A program made the position numbers and the translations under genes. A stretch of 64,000 bases of DNA. It comes from an uncultured Shewanella sp. GTDB taxonomy: Bacteria; Pseudomonadota; Gammaproteobacteria; Enterobacterales; Shewanellaceae. The notes under the pieces were generated by a model. It was not told where the DNA came from. It saw nothing but the letters and a program-made list of their open reading frames with translations, and did no database searches. Each line of letters opens with the position of its first letter. Position 1 is the stretch's first letter. The stretch is from the NCBI RefSeq assembly GCF_947497935.1, contig NZ_CANMIO010000006.1:62001-126000 (forward strand), read 5' to 3'. Positions 17,402 to 25,935 of the stretch are shown in pieces.

Positions 17402-17674
17402 TTAGTTAACGCTATCTTTAAGCGTCTTACCTGCTTTGAACTTAGGTACGGTAGCCGCAGGGATCTGGATCTCTTTACCAGTCTGTGGGTTACGACCTGT
17501 ACGCGCTGCGCGCTGCGTAGTTTCGAAAGAGCCAAAACCAACGATAGAGATTTTATCTCCATTCTTCATTGCTTCCGCAACTGTTTCTTCAAAAGATTTT
17601 AAGGCGCGAGCGGCTTCAGCTTTAGTTAGTTCTGCAGATTCAGCCATTTTTGCAACAAGTTCAGTCTTATTCAT
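17402..17674 (-). CDS. HU-family DNA-binding protein
   Basis: A 90-residue histone-like protein that bends and compacts DNA as a dimer. It begins MNKTELVAKMAESAELTK, carries VGFGSFE (about 45-51), the arm signature RTGRNPQTGKEI (about 57-68) and the end GKTLKDSVN. It differs from both E. coli HU subunits by eye, so I do not choose hupA or hupB. Monocistronic, with a dedicated terminator. Confidence 0.95.
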   Translation of the reverse strand: MNKTELVAKMAESAELTKAEAARALKSFEETVAEAMKNGDKISIVGFGSFETTQRAARTGRNPQTGKEIQIPAATVPKFKAGKTLKDSVN

Positions 17675-17810
17675 TTGAATAGTCTCTTCTTTCCGTAGAT
17701 TTATTTGTTAGTAGCGTTATGTAACATGCCACAAGCCTTTGCATTTTAAAAGTGCTTTAACCCTATGAAATAGCCCTTAAAGTCAAAAATAGGGGCGATT
17801 TCTCAGTTTT

Positions 17811-18608
17811 TTACTCTTCTAGCAGCTGATAAATGATCTGTTTCACGGTATTTGGCTCAAAAGGCTTGTCGCACAACGCATTTACTCCAGCCTGAGATAC
17901 GTTATTTAAATGGGTCTCATTGGCCTCCGATGACACCATCAAGATAGGTATGTGGGATTGCTGGCTATCGTTCCGAATAAACTGAGTCAGTGCCAAACCA
18001 TCGACACTTGGCATATTGTAGTCGGTGATCACTAAGTCAAACATCTGCTGTTGCATCAGTTCAATGGCTTCCTGACCATCTTCTGCCTCGGTGATGAGCC
18101 TTAAACCTAGGTTGCTAATGGTGCGCTTAATGACGTTACGGGCCATCTTGCTATCATCGACCACCAGAACACGTAAGTCCTGTACATCGAAGTGGGTCAA
18201 GTCTAATTCGTCATGGCTGAGTAGGTCGATAGTGGCGTTTAATGCCTTACCTAAATGTTCAGCGGTAAAAGGTTTAGGCAGTATGGCGACAACGCCTGAT
18301 TGACGATAGTCCTCAAGCTGCTCGCGGCGACACTCGCTAGAGACCAGCATAAATTGAATATCGCTAAAATGTTTTGATGACTTGATCTGTTGTAGCAACT
18401 CTAATGCGGTGCCGTCTTCATAATGCATGGCGCTGGCAACGAGATCCGGCTGGTGACGATTGATGATCTGCAGAGCCTGAGCAAGATTCGTGGCGGTTTG
18501 GATCTGTTTGACCCCTTCCTGTTCGAGGCGCTGACAGATGATTTTTCTTTGGGTGTCTGATGGCTCGACCAGCAAGATTGATAGTTCGCTTGGCTGTAAA
18601 TGGCGCAT
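17811..18608 (-). CDS. Double receiver-domain response regulator
   Basis: 265 residues made of two receiver (REC) domains and no output domain. The C-terminal domain (about 143-262) is complete: VVDDS acidic pair, phospho-acceptor Asp in LVITDYNMPSVDG, Ser in MVSSE and Lys in CDKPF. The N-terminal domain (about 9-130) keeps LVEPSD, LVSSE and LPKPF but reads DLVASAMHYEDG where the acceptor Asp should stand, so it is probably a pseudo-receiver. It is probably a phosphotransfer or adaptor component for an unlinked kinase. Monocistronic. Confidence 0.85.
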   Translation of the reverse strand: MRHLQPSELSILLVEPSDTQRKIICQRLEQEGVKQIQTATNLAQALQIINRHQPDLVASAMHYEDGTALELLQQIKSSKHFSDIQFMLVSSECRREQLEDYRQSGVVAILPKPFTAEHLGKALNATIDLLSHDELDLTHFDVQDLRVLVVDDSKMARNVIKRTISNLGLRLITEAEDGQEAIELMQQQMFDLVITDYNMPSVDGLALTQFIRNDSQQSHIPILMVSSEANETHLNNVSQAGVNALCDKPFEPNTVKQIIYQLLEE

Positions 18609-18689
18609 AAATTAAGGTACCGATTTAATTGTATTTCTATTATGGGGGGCGCTGATGAAGCGTAAATGGAAATGATTGCCCATTAATGC

Positions 18690-19085
18690 TTATTCGGCGA
18701 CCTCTTCTGGCTTTAAGTAGTGACGAGTTTTAGGGCTAAATGCTACCCAGAACTGAAATGTCATAGCAATAAGCGCTGCAACCACAATCGCGCCGATAGG
18801 GATATTCTGACCGTTAACGATGACTTTGACGTCTTCTGGGGTGATTTGGTAGGCGATAACGGCGGCCGTCGCCAATGCGAGTAGGGCTACCGTTTGAATA
18901 GTCAGATAGATCTTTAGCACTACCCCAGCCCAAAATCGGCGCATAAAAAGCCCATAAAGCACTGGAAATACCCCAAGGGTTAATAGATCGAAAGCTTGAG
19001 TCGTAAAGGTGCGCCAGAGGGCGGCAACTGCGAGTAGTGTGTAGATGAACATCAAAATCGCTAACAGTGGATGTGGTTTTGTCAT
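18690..19085 (-). CDS. Small integral membrane protein
   Basis: A 131-residue protein with four hydrophobic helices (about 6-25, 35-50, 55-80 and 95-118) and short polar loops. The start at 19085 (MTKPHPLLAILMF) is preferred because the upstream in-frame extension to 19175 is basic and lies in a poorly conserved-looking leader; TAGGT stands before the chosen ATG. I do not recognise the family. It lies 81 bases beyond the double-receiver gene start and may be independent of it. Confidence 0.65.
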   Translation of the reverse strand: MTKPHPLLAILMFIYTLLAVAALWRTFTTQAFDLLTLGVFPVLYGLFMRRFWAGVVLKIYLTIQTVALLALATAAVIAYQITPEDVKVIVNGQNIPIGAIVVAALIAMTFQFWVAFSPKTRHYLKPEEVAE

Positions 19086-19251
19086 TGGGTACCTAAGGTC
19101 GTCATATTTTTTATATAGTTGTTGCTTGGAGTGTAAAAAAAACCGCGGGTCGCGTCTATAACACAACTTATTCATCAGTGAGATTGTTTAGCTAAGCTGG
19201 CAGGGAATGCGCTAGAATAGCCAACATTACACCGTACTATTAGAGAATCCG

Positions 19252-19761
19252 ATGACAGAATCTGAGTTTTGGGCGTTAGTGACCCGAACATCACCACAAC
19301 AAGATCAAACAGAACTAGCCGAGGCCCTCAAACAGAAATTGAGCCCCTTGAGTAATGATGAACTGCGTGATTTTGATAAGATATTTGGTCAGCAGATGCG
19401 TCGTTCTTATTCTTGGGCTGTGTGGGGCGCAGCTTATATTATTACAGGCTGTGATTCTGAATATGCCTTTGCTGAGTTTCGTTGTTTCTTAATCTCTTTG
19501 GGCCAGGAGTGGTACGACAAAGTGGTTGAGTCGCCAGATGAGTTGGGCAATTTACCACAATGGCCAGAGAAAGACGGCTCTGCCTATCCTTTCGTCGATG
19601 AATACGATCTGATTGCGGGCCAACTTTATGAAGAGCGTGCCGATGATGAGCTACCTTATGTGCCATCGGGTCAGGCAAGTCCTGCTGGGAAAAAGTTCTC
19701 GCATAAGAAGAAGCAGCTTAAGGCTGCTTACCCACAACTAAGCGCGGCATTTCCTTTCTAA
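19252..19761 (+). CDS. DUF4240 domain protein
   Basis: A 169-residue cytoplasmic protein. Its N-terminal part (MTESEFWALVTRT, then LSNDELRDFDKIFGQQMRRSY and AAYIITGCDSEYAFAEFR, with FLISLGQEWYDKVVESPDEL) matches the DUF4240 family, whose members are often found in toxin-immunity settings but have no firm function. The C-terminus is basic (KKFSHKKKQLKAAYPQ). It is monocistronic, with its own terminator. No toxin gene lies beside it. Confidence 0.8.
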   Translation: MTESEFWALVTRTSPQQDQTELAEALKQKLSPLSNDELRDFDKIFGQQMRRSYSWAVWGAAYIITGCDSEYAFAEFRCFLISLGQEWYDKVVESPDELGNLPQWPEKDGSAYPFVDEYDLIAGQLYEERADDELPYVPSGQASPAGKKFSHKKKQLKAAYPQLSAAFPF

Positions 19762-19790
19762 GTTGAATCGCTAGCTGTGAGATAAATAGC

Positions 19791-19819
19791 AAAACGAGGC
19801 CAAATGGCCTCGTTTTTTT
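19791..19819. terminator. Hairpin terminator
   Basis: AAAACGAGGCC and GGCCTCGTTTT enclose AAAT and run into TTTTTTT on the plus strand, 30 bases past the DUF4240 gene. The A-run on the left could also serve the convergent gene. Confidence 0.9.
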
Positions 19820-19878
19820 ATTGACCCCCTCTCTAGAGCTGGGCCCCTATGACTATTCGTCGTGAACTCATGTCATCG

Positions 19879-20187
19879 TTATTCGTGACAAACTGTAGAT
19901 TCACTATCGAATTCTAGTCCATGAGTAGCACAAGCGAGCTCCATAAACTCTTGCTCAGAATCATGCATCTGCTCATCGAACTCCGCCTGTAGCTTTGACT
20001 CTAACACTTGGTCTGACTCTGCTTGATGTTCGGCAAGAATTTCGTAGTGTTCTGCAATGGCGGCTTTCTCTTTAGCGGTAAATTCATTGGCGTTAGCCTG
20101 GCCGATAAAGCTGAATGACATTAATAGTGCGGCGATAAATGCCATGCGGCCAGAAAAAGGGATTTTGGTAATATTCGAGTAGTTCAT
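19879..20187 (-). CDS. Small secreted acidic protein
   Basis: 102 residues: a signal peptide (hydrophobic stretch about 14-30, cleavage after ANA) followed by an acidic, helical region of about 60 residues rich in Glu and Gln (AAIAEHYEILAEHQAESDQVLESK) and two Cys in the tail (ELACATHG, STVCHE) that may pair. The start at 20187 (MNYSN) is favoured since the upstream extension is unlike a signal peptide. The family is not recognised. Probably periplasmic. Confidence 0.6.
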   Translation of the reverse strand: MNYSNITKIPFSGRMAFIAALLMSFSFIGQANANEFTAKEKAAIAEHYEILAEHQAESDQVLESKLQAEFDEQMHDSEQEFMELACATHGLEFDSESTVCHE

Positions 20188-20497
20188 ATTTGACTCCAAA
20201 TAATAAAATGGGTAACCCGCTTCAGAAATCCTGACTCTTAGCTGCATAAATGTTGGCAAGCTTAGGAGCTTTCCTCGGTGGTACGCTTTAACTTGATACG
20301 AATGTTAGCGGATGTAACATGTACCGGAGCTGAATAAAAAGTGAACAGGTTTGTTGGTGGATATATACAGGCTGATTTGGCTTAAGCTAAGGCGAAGATC
20401 TATAAGACAGGTTTAAAGCTGAGAAATGTTAGCGTTAAATTAGAGTGAGAGGGCTAAACGCAACAGGCATTCACTAGCTATTTTTATTGGCTATTAT

Positions 20498-20803
20498 TTA
20501 TTCATTGGTCATGGTTTCACAATGAAAGCCTTGGCGCATGGAATCAAAGCCACAGTTTAAGCCGCATTCCCAGGGGGCACCGTTAAGCTTGTCGGATTCT
20601 TGCTGGGCATAGGCTTTACAGCTTGGGTAGCTGTCAAAATCGTCTTTCTTGTCATATCGACCGGAGTTGTAACCGTTTTTATAGATAAAAGCCGACCAGC
20701 TTTCAGACTGTGAAGCTGTTTCAGAGTGGTTGATACTGAAAATGGCAGCGGCCAGCCCACTAAATAAGACGATGACAAAGATGATAGGCGTTAATTTTTG
20801 CAT
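20498..20803 (-). CDS. Small membrane-anchored or secreted Cys-containing protein
   Basis: 101 residues: an N-terminal hydrophobic helix (about 5-24) acting as signal or anchor, then a polar domain with four Cys (PSCKAYAQQ, WECGLNCG, FHCET) that could make two disulfides outside the cytoplasm. No family recognised. A 300-base stretch separates it from the small secreted protein downstream; both run on the minus strand. Confidence 0.55.
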   Translation of the reverse strand: MQKLTPIIFVIVLFSGLAAAIFSINHSETASQSESWSAFIYKNGYNSGRYDKKDDFDSYPSCKAYAQQESDKLNGAPWECGLNCGFDSMRQGFHCETMTNE

Positions 20804-21050
20804 GACTTTAACTTTGATTCTGACGAGGTCATCTTAGCTTAACGGCTAAGCAGGCAAAGCTAAAGTGGCATTTTGGCTGCGCCGTTAGACTGAGATGCAA
20901 TTTGATGCAACTAGTTTGTTTGTAATATGGTCTACTAATATGACTATGTTAAGTACATTAACTAAATTATCTAGTTAAGCTGCGATACAGCTTTTGTATT
21001 ATATAGTTAAGTTATTAATGATTAGCTTATATTCAACCGTGGAGGCACAT

Positions 21051-21575
21051 ATGAATGTTAAACATATACTGGTAGCGGGGATACTCGCATCTAGCTCAGC
21101 TTGGGCGGCAGATGAAGCGGTTGAAAACCCAGTGACTGAAGACGGTATCGTAAAAATTGAGTGGCAAGACCCAGATAGTTTTCGTGATATCCGCTCGAGT
21201 GGCGATATTCAATCCCGTTTCGAGCAGCGTACCTTCGATCAGATGACCAAGAGTTTAAATAAAGAGGCGAGCAAAATTCTTAAGCCCGAGCAGAAGCTGG
21301 AGATGGTGGTGACCGATCTGGACCTAGCCGGAGATGTGAGACCGACATTTGGTGCCACGACTAACGATCTAAGAATGGTCAAAGATATCTATCCACCGCG
21401 CATTACTTTTAGCTACAAAATACTTGATGGTGATCAGGTGGTTATGGCTGGTGATGAGAAGCTGACGGATATGAACTTCATGTATTCAATTAATAAGATG
21501 AATAATCAACCATATCGATATGAAAATGCGCTACTGGCAGCTTGGCTTAAAAAAACGATTAAGCCGAATCTGTAG
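21051..21575 (+). CDS. DUF3016 periplasmic protein
   Basis: A 174-residue protein with a signal peptide (cleavage after AWA, about residue 18). The mature part (VKIEWQDPDSFRDIRSSGDIQSRFEQRTFDQM and LEMVVTDLDLAGDVRPTFG) matches DUF3016, a family of exported gammaproteobacterial proteins of unknown role. The ATG at 21051 has a strong GGAGG site seven bases before; the in-frame codon at 20994 is unlikely. Monocistronic. Confidence 0.85.
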   Translation: MNVKHILVAGILASSSAWAADEAVENPVTEDGIVKIEWQDPDSFRDIRSSGDIQSRFEQRTFDQMTKSLNKEASKILKPEQKLEMVVTDLDLAGDVRPTFGATTNDLRMVKDIYPPRITFSYKILDGDQVVMAGDEKLTDMNFMYSINKMNNQPYRYENALLAAWLKKTIKPNL

Positions 21576-21638
21576 TTAACTTAAGTTTTCTATCATCTCA
21601 TTTTTAGTGTTATTAGCGTAGTAAGTCCTCGTTGCGGC

Positions 21639-23381
21639 TTATGCGCTAATCTCTGTTTCTAGCGAAAATACACTAATTGAACTTTCAGCTTGTTTTGCCT
21701 GCTTTTTTGCCTGTGCACTATAGAGTGACAGTTGATGTTCATTACAGTCGATGGTGATTGAGGGCGGAAGTATTCCTACGCTAAGAGAGATAAGCTCGTG
21801 GTAGCACTGTAGCCCATTTCTATCTTCCGCTAACATCTGTTGATCTTGCCAATGTTGTCTAGAATAAAAAGATGACTTCGCTGTCTCGAAATCATCAATA
21901 ATTCTCATTGCTTGGCGTTCAATATCCGCACATGTACTGATAATGACAAAGTCATCCCCTCCCACATGGCCGATAAAGTTACTACTGGTTTGCTGGCATA
22001 AGAGTAGGCGAGAGACCTCCATTATCACTTCGTCGCCTCGGCAGAATCCGTAGATATCGTTATAGGGTTTAAAATGAGATAGGTCAAAGTAAGCTAGGTA
22101 GAAAGGCTTGTTTTGTTGGCGTAATCTCAGCAGCTCTTCTTGAATGGGAATATTGCCCGGGAGTCCTGTTAACGGGTTTGCGTGTCTCGCAATAGCAATT
22201 TTCTGATCGGTGATTTTAGCTAACAGATCTTTGGTGTGGCCAATACCTAGCAACTTTCCTCGTTTGAGAATAATAAATTGCTGCACCACAAGATCGGTAG
22301 ACTCCTTAGTTAGGCGTTGGCTGACTTGGGATATGGGCATATTGGCTTCGATACGAATAAGCTCAGCAGTCAATACCTCATCGACGGCTCTGTGTTCGTG
22401 AAGCGCACGGCCGTAGGGGGTGCTAAACAGCTCTATCACTTGGCTTCTTAGTACTAATCCAATCACCAATTCACCTTGCATTACCACTATGGCTTGAAGG
22501 TTGGGTTGCTGGTTAAATGTCTCACCTATCTGTTTAAGTTTGCTATTAAACTGGCAGGTTGTGGCTCTGCTACAAAGGCTTTCAGCTGATTCGGCAAATC
22601 GTACCTTTGGTGTAGTCGCTTCCAAAGTGGGTTCAAATGGAATGTAGCGATTGGGAGAGTCGGTTGGGCGGCCGAGTAGAAAGCCTTGGCAGTAGATAAT
22701 TCCTAACTGTTTTAATACTGCTAATTCCGATTGAGTTTCAATTCCTTCGGCGATCACCTTACAGCTTAGGTTTTGGCACAGGTTGATGATAGAGCGAACA
22801 AATTCCTGCTTTACCGATGAGCTATCTATCGACTCGATAAAGTGGCGATCAATCTTCACATAATCTGGTGCCAGTTCAGACCAGAGTCTTAGACCAGAAT
22901 ACCCAGCTCCCAAGTCATCGATCGCCGTGAGAAAGCCTTGGCTGCGGTAGTGGTTTAGGCAAGATTTTAGTAGATCGATATCGTCGGCAGGGTATTGCTC
23001 CGATAACTCAATGACGACCTGAGATGGATGTAGCCCTAGCTCTTGAACTAGGCTCAGGGTGAGGCCTTTAGCGTGATTTGGCTCTAACAGCGCCTTGGGT
23101 GAAATATTTAGGAATAGCTTGCCGGGTAACTGAATATTTTTAAACTGTTGAATGGAGATCCGTCGACATAAGGTTTCAAGCTCTGATAGACGACCTTCGT
23201 AAGCCGCAGTTTTAAATAGTGGTACAGGGGAAAATAGTGGACTATGCTCAGGTCCGCGGCTTAATGCTTCAAAGCCATGAACTTTATGGGTAGAGATATT
23301 ACATATGGGTTGAAAAACGGCTCTGATTTTTTCCTTGTCGATGATCTTTGACAGTTCTAGTTGCAGATCGATTGCGGACAT
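21639..23381 (-). CDS. EAL-CBS-GGDEF cyclic-di-GMP protein
   Basis: 580 residues with a phosphodiesterase (EAL) domain first (about 15-245), a CBS-pair-like region (about 275-390) and a GGDEF domain last (about 400-575). The EAL residues for Mg2+ and water activation look intact: EALSRG, LNISP, VIELSE, AIDDLGAGYSGL, YVKIDR, VIAEGIE and QGFLLGRP. The GGDEF signature is GGDDF, an active variant, but no RxxD inhibitory site is seen. No membrane segment, so it is cytosolic. The CBS pair could bind a nucleotide and set the balance of the two activities. The protein may act as hydrolase, synthase or both. Confidence 0.88.
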   Translation of the reverse strand: MSAIDLQLELSKIIDKEKIRAVFQPICNISTHKVHGFEALSRGPEHSPLFSPVPLFKTAAYEGRLSELETLCRRISIQQFKNIQLPGKLFLNISPKALLEPNHAKGLTLSLVQELGLHPSQVVIELSEQYPADDIDLLKSCLNHYRSQGFLTAIDDLGAGYSGLRLWSELAPDYVKIDRHFIESIDSSSVKQEFVRSIINLCQNLSCKVIAEGIETQSELAVLKQLGIIYCQGFLLGRPTDSPNRYIPFEPTLEATTPKVRFAESAESLCSRATTCQFNSKLKQIGETFNQQPNLQAIVVMQGELVIGLVLRSQVIELFSTPYGRALHEHRAVDEVLTAELIRIEANMPISQVSQRLTKESTDLVVQQFIILKRGKLLGIGHTKDLLAKITDQKIAIARHANPLTGLPGNIPIQEELLRLRQQNKPFYLAYFDLSHFKPYNDIYGFCRGDEVIMEVSRLLLCQQTSSNFIGHVGGDDFVIISTCADIERQAMRIIDDFETAKSSFYSRQHWQDQQMLAEDRNGLQCYHELISLSVGILPPSITIDCNEHQLSLYSAQAKKQAKQAESSISVFSLETEISA

Positions 23382-23447
23382 CCTTTCCTACCCAATATTG
23401 TGTTAGGTAGCAAAGTGTATGACACCGGTGTGACAGCTAGATGACAG

Positions 23448-23476
23448 ATATCAATCCGTTAATAACGGATTGATAT
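23448..23476. repeat. 29-base near-perfect palindrome
   Basis: The arms ATATCAATCCGTTA (23448-23461) and TAACGGATTGATAT (23463-23476) are exact complements around one base. A second palindrome ACACCGGTGT is at 23422-23431. Both lie between the gene at 23486 and the start of the EAL gene at 23381, on the same strand. No T-run follows on the minus strand, so an operator or mRNA stabiliser is as likely as a terminator. Confidence 0.6.
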
Positions 23477-23485
23477 TGGCTTGAA

Positions 23486-23797
23486 TTACTTTGCGTTGGA
23501 TTTAAAAGCCTGCATGGTTTGCAGTAATAAACCAAGCTTAGGAACGTAGCCTTCGAGGCCCTTGGTCATTGACTCAGGATCTTGAATAAAGCCTTCCATC
23601 TCGGCTGCAAGCTCTTGCACATAAGGGGTAAAGCGGTTGCTTTTGGTGGTAAAGCCTTCTGATGCACTGAAGATAGCATCAAATTTTACGTGGCCCGCTT
23701 TTTTAAGCTCATCCAGTCTCGCGTCAGCATCGATGGCTTGGCGGTAGGCGGTTTGCAAACTGGCTTTAAGTTGCTCGATAACCTGTGTGTGTGGCAT
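23486..23797 (-). CDS. Conserved-looking small cytoplasmic protein
   Basis: A 103-residue soluble protein, mostly helical, with ends rich in Lys and Ala and a middle segment AIFSASEGFTTKSNRFTPYVQELAAEM. No Cys and no membrane segment. I do not recognise the family. It lies upstream of the EAL gene on the same strand with the 29-base palindrome in between, and divergent from the GumN-like gene 45 bases away. Confidence 0.65.
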   Translation of the reverse strand: MPHTQVIEQLKASLQTAYRQAIDADARLDELKKAGHVKFDAIFSASEGFTTKSNRFTPYVQELAAEMEGFIQDPESMTKGLEGYVPKLGLLLQTMQAFKSNAK

Positions 23798-23842
23798 AAC
23801 AGCCTCTCAATTAGAAATTTTGCTGAATTATAAGGGGCAAGG

Positions 23843-24727
23843 ATGATAGCAACAAGTGTCGTTAGGCGTTTATTCACCTCAGTAGGGCTAGCCATGCTGT
23901 TTGTGTCATTGGCCACTAAAGCTGCCCCCAGTGATAAACCGCCATTTTATCAAATCTCATATCAAGGACAGATAGCCTACCTTCTGGGCTCAATCCATAT
24001 TGGCGAGGCCAACTTTTTCCCTTTGCCTGAGCAGGTCGAGCAGGCGTATCAAGAGTCTGCGGGGTTAGTCGTTGAGGCTGACATAAGAGATGCCAATGTA
24101 CCAGCCCTACTCGCTAAGTATGGCTTAAAGCAGCTGCCTATCGATGTTGAAACGCAATCCATACTGTCCCAATATTGCCAAGATAAGCTGAGTTTCTGTG
24201 CTGCAATTCAAAGCTATGCACCTTGGCTACAGTCGATGCAGGTCAGCATAGGGCGTTATGCCGCATTAGGCTATAGCGGGGCCTATGGGGTTGACGCCGT
24301 GCTGTTGGAAAAGGCAGGAGCCAAGCCTATATATGAACTCGAAAGTGCCGAGTTTCAATTTGAACTCTTGTCATCATTCGATGCCGATACTCAATGGAGC
24401 ATGGTGCGAGAGGCGATAGAGGCTCCTGACTCCGATATGCTTAAGTTAATTTCAGTCTGGCGTAGTGGTGATGAAACCGAGCTAGCCGATTTGATGGAGG
24501 GGGAGATGCTCCGCGAAGGCGAAACTGAAATGGTTGAGAAAATGCTCTGGGGACGTAACCAAACGATGGCGCAAGAAATCATTAAATTGATGCAATCACC
24601 TGAGACTGCGCAGCCACTGTTTGTTGTCGTGGGGGCGGGTCACTTAGTTGGTCAAAAAAGTGTTCAGTCTTATTTACTGCCTTTAGGGGCAAAGACTAAA
24701 AACTGTTGGAAACAGCAGTGTTTATAA
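23843..24727 (+). CDS. TraB/GumN family protein
   Basis: 294 residues with an N-terminal signal or anchor (about 12-28). The mature domain begins PFYQISYQGQIAYLLGSIHIGEANFFPLP and contains VVEADI, YGVDAVLLEKA, YELESAEFQFELL and the C-terminal FVVVGAGHLVG, all hallmarks of the TraB/GumN fold, a metal-dependent hydrolase-like family with a paired GxxH motif (GSIHIG and GAGHLVG). Bacterial members are often periplasmic and of unknown substrate. Two Cys near the end (KNCWKQQC) may pair. The length is normal. Confidence 0.85.
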   Translation: MIATSVVRRLFTSVGLAMLFVSLATKAAPSDKPPFYQISYQGQIAYLLGSIHIGEANFFPLPEQVEQAYQESAGLVVEADIRDANVPALLAKYGLKQLPIDVETQSILSQYCQDKLSFCAAIQSYAPWLQSMQVSIGRYAALGYSGAYGVDAVLLEKAGAKPIYELESAEFQFELLSSFDADTQWSMVREAIEAPDSDMLKLISVWRSGDETELADLMEGEMLREGETEMVEKMLWGRNQTMAQEIIKLMQSPETAQPLFVVVGAGHLVGQKSVQSYLLPLGAKTKNCWKQQCL

Positions 24728-24831
24728 GATGAGTTTTCTTCACTCAGGTCGCGATTATCGAGTTTGGTAGTTTTGAGGTATAATACGCCGCCTATTTTGG
24801 TTTCCCTGTCATTTTGAAAGGTTTTATCGGT

Positions 24832-25698
24832 TTGAATAAAGAATACTGTATCGATTTAAAGGCGTTGCCGTCGCTATTCACTCTTTATCGTAAGATATTT
24901 TTTGGACGCAAGCCCGGTTGGGACGAGCAGCCGCTGCCTATGATCAAAGTGACTAGCGAAAATGTGGCTTTGTCTCAGGACAAGGTGGCTCAGTACGCCA
25001 AAGTTTGTGGGTTCGATTTTGATGGTAAGACATTACCACCGACTTACCTATATGTGATGGCGTTTAGGCTACATGCGGTTATCTTTACCCATGACGCTAT
25101 TACCTTCCCGTTGCTGGGGATGATCCACCTTAAAAATAGCATCACCTTACACCGTAGTGCTTGCGTCGATGAAAAGTATAATATTCAATGCGCGCTGACT
25201 TGTAGTCGTATAACAGATTCTGGTCTTGAGTTTGACTTGGTTTCTAAAGCCTACGTTAGCGATGAGCTTGTGTGGGAGTCTGTGTCGACTTATCTGTACC
25301 GTATTGAAGGTAAGACTAAGCGCGTTCGTCCACCTAAGGCCAATGACATGGCTTGGCAAGAGCCTGTGAGCTGGAGTCTAGCCGAAGATTTAGGTCGTCG
25401 TTACGCCAAGGCATCGGGTGACTATAATCTTATCCACCTGCATCCTGTCATGTCGAAGCGCTTTGGTTTCGATCGTGTTTTGGCTCACGGCATGTGGTCG
25501 AAAGGACGTTGTATCGCTCAGCTTATGCCAAGTATTGGCGATCGTGCCTGCCAGATCGATGTGGCTTTCAAACTGCCGCTATTTATGCCGAGTAACGTTA
25601 GTTTTGCCGCCGAGCAGCTTGAGGATAAAACCGTATTTGAGCTCAGAGATCAAAAAGGGCGTCGTCCACATCTTAGCGGTGAAATTACTTTCTTATAA
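24832..25698 (+). CDS. MaoC-like hot-dog domain protein (acyl dehydratase family)
   Basis: A 288-residue protein with a C-terminal MaoC hot-dog domain: YAKASGDYNLIHLHPVMSKRFGFDRVLAHGMWS carries the Asp...His hydratase motif of (R)-specific enoyl-CoA hydratases. The N-terminal half is a second, more diverged hot-dog-like segment. It probably hydrates an enoyl thioester in lipid or PHA-type metabolism; the true substrate is not known. TTG at 24832 is chosen because GAAAGG stands 10 or so bases upstream; another TTG at 24814 has no clear site. A terminator follows. Confidence 0.8.
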   Translation: MNKEYCIDLKALPSLFTLYRKIFFGRKPGWDEQPLPMIKVTSENVALSQDKVAQYAKVCGFDFDGKTLPPTYLYVMAFRLHAVIFTHDAITFPLLGMIHLKNSITLHRSACVDEKYNIQCALTCSRITDSGLEFDLVSKAYVSDELVWESVSTYLYRIEGKTKRVRPPKANDMAWQEPVSWSLAEDLGRRYAKASGDYNLIHLHPVMSKRFGFDRVLAHGMWSKGRCIAQLMPSIGDRACQIDVAFKLPLFMPSNVSFAAEQLEDKTVFELRDQKGRRPHLSGEITFL

Positions 25699-25731
25699 GC
25701 CTTGTCTAGTCCCGAAATAGGTTGACGGTAA

Positions 25732-25755
25732 AAGGGCGCTTTAAGCGCCTTTTTT
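25732..25755. terminator. Hairpin terminator after the MaoC-like gene
   Basis: GGCGCTT and AAGCGCC form a stem 36 bases past the stop, followed by TTTTTT. Confidence 0.88.
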
Positions 25756-25935
25756 GCATCATGAAAATCCCTCATCTAGCAAGTTTGAGCGTAAAGTCGG
25801 CAAAAAAATAACCAGTTTGTTGACGTAGATTACAAAAAGCTAAAATAACAATGCTTTTGTGTTTTCTAGCTATCTGAGATCACCTATATTGCAGCGGTAA
25901 CTACCCTACATAAAAATAAAACGTGGAAAATCCGA

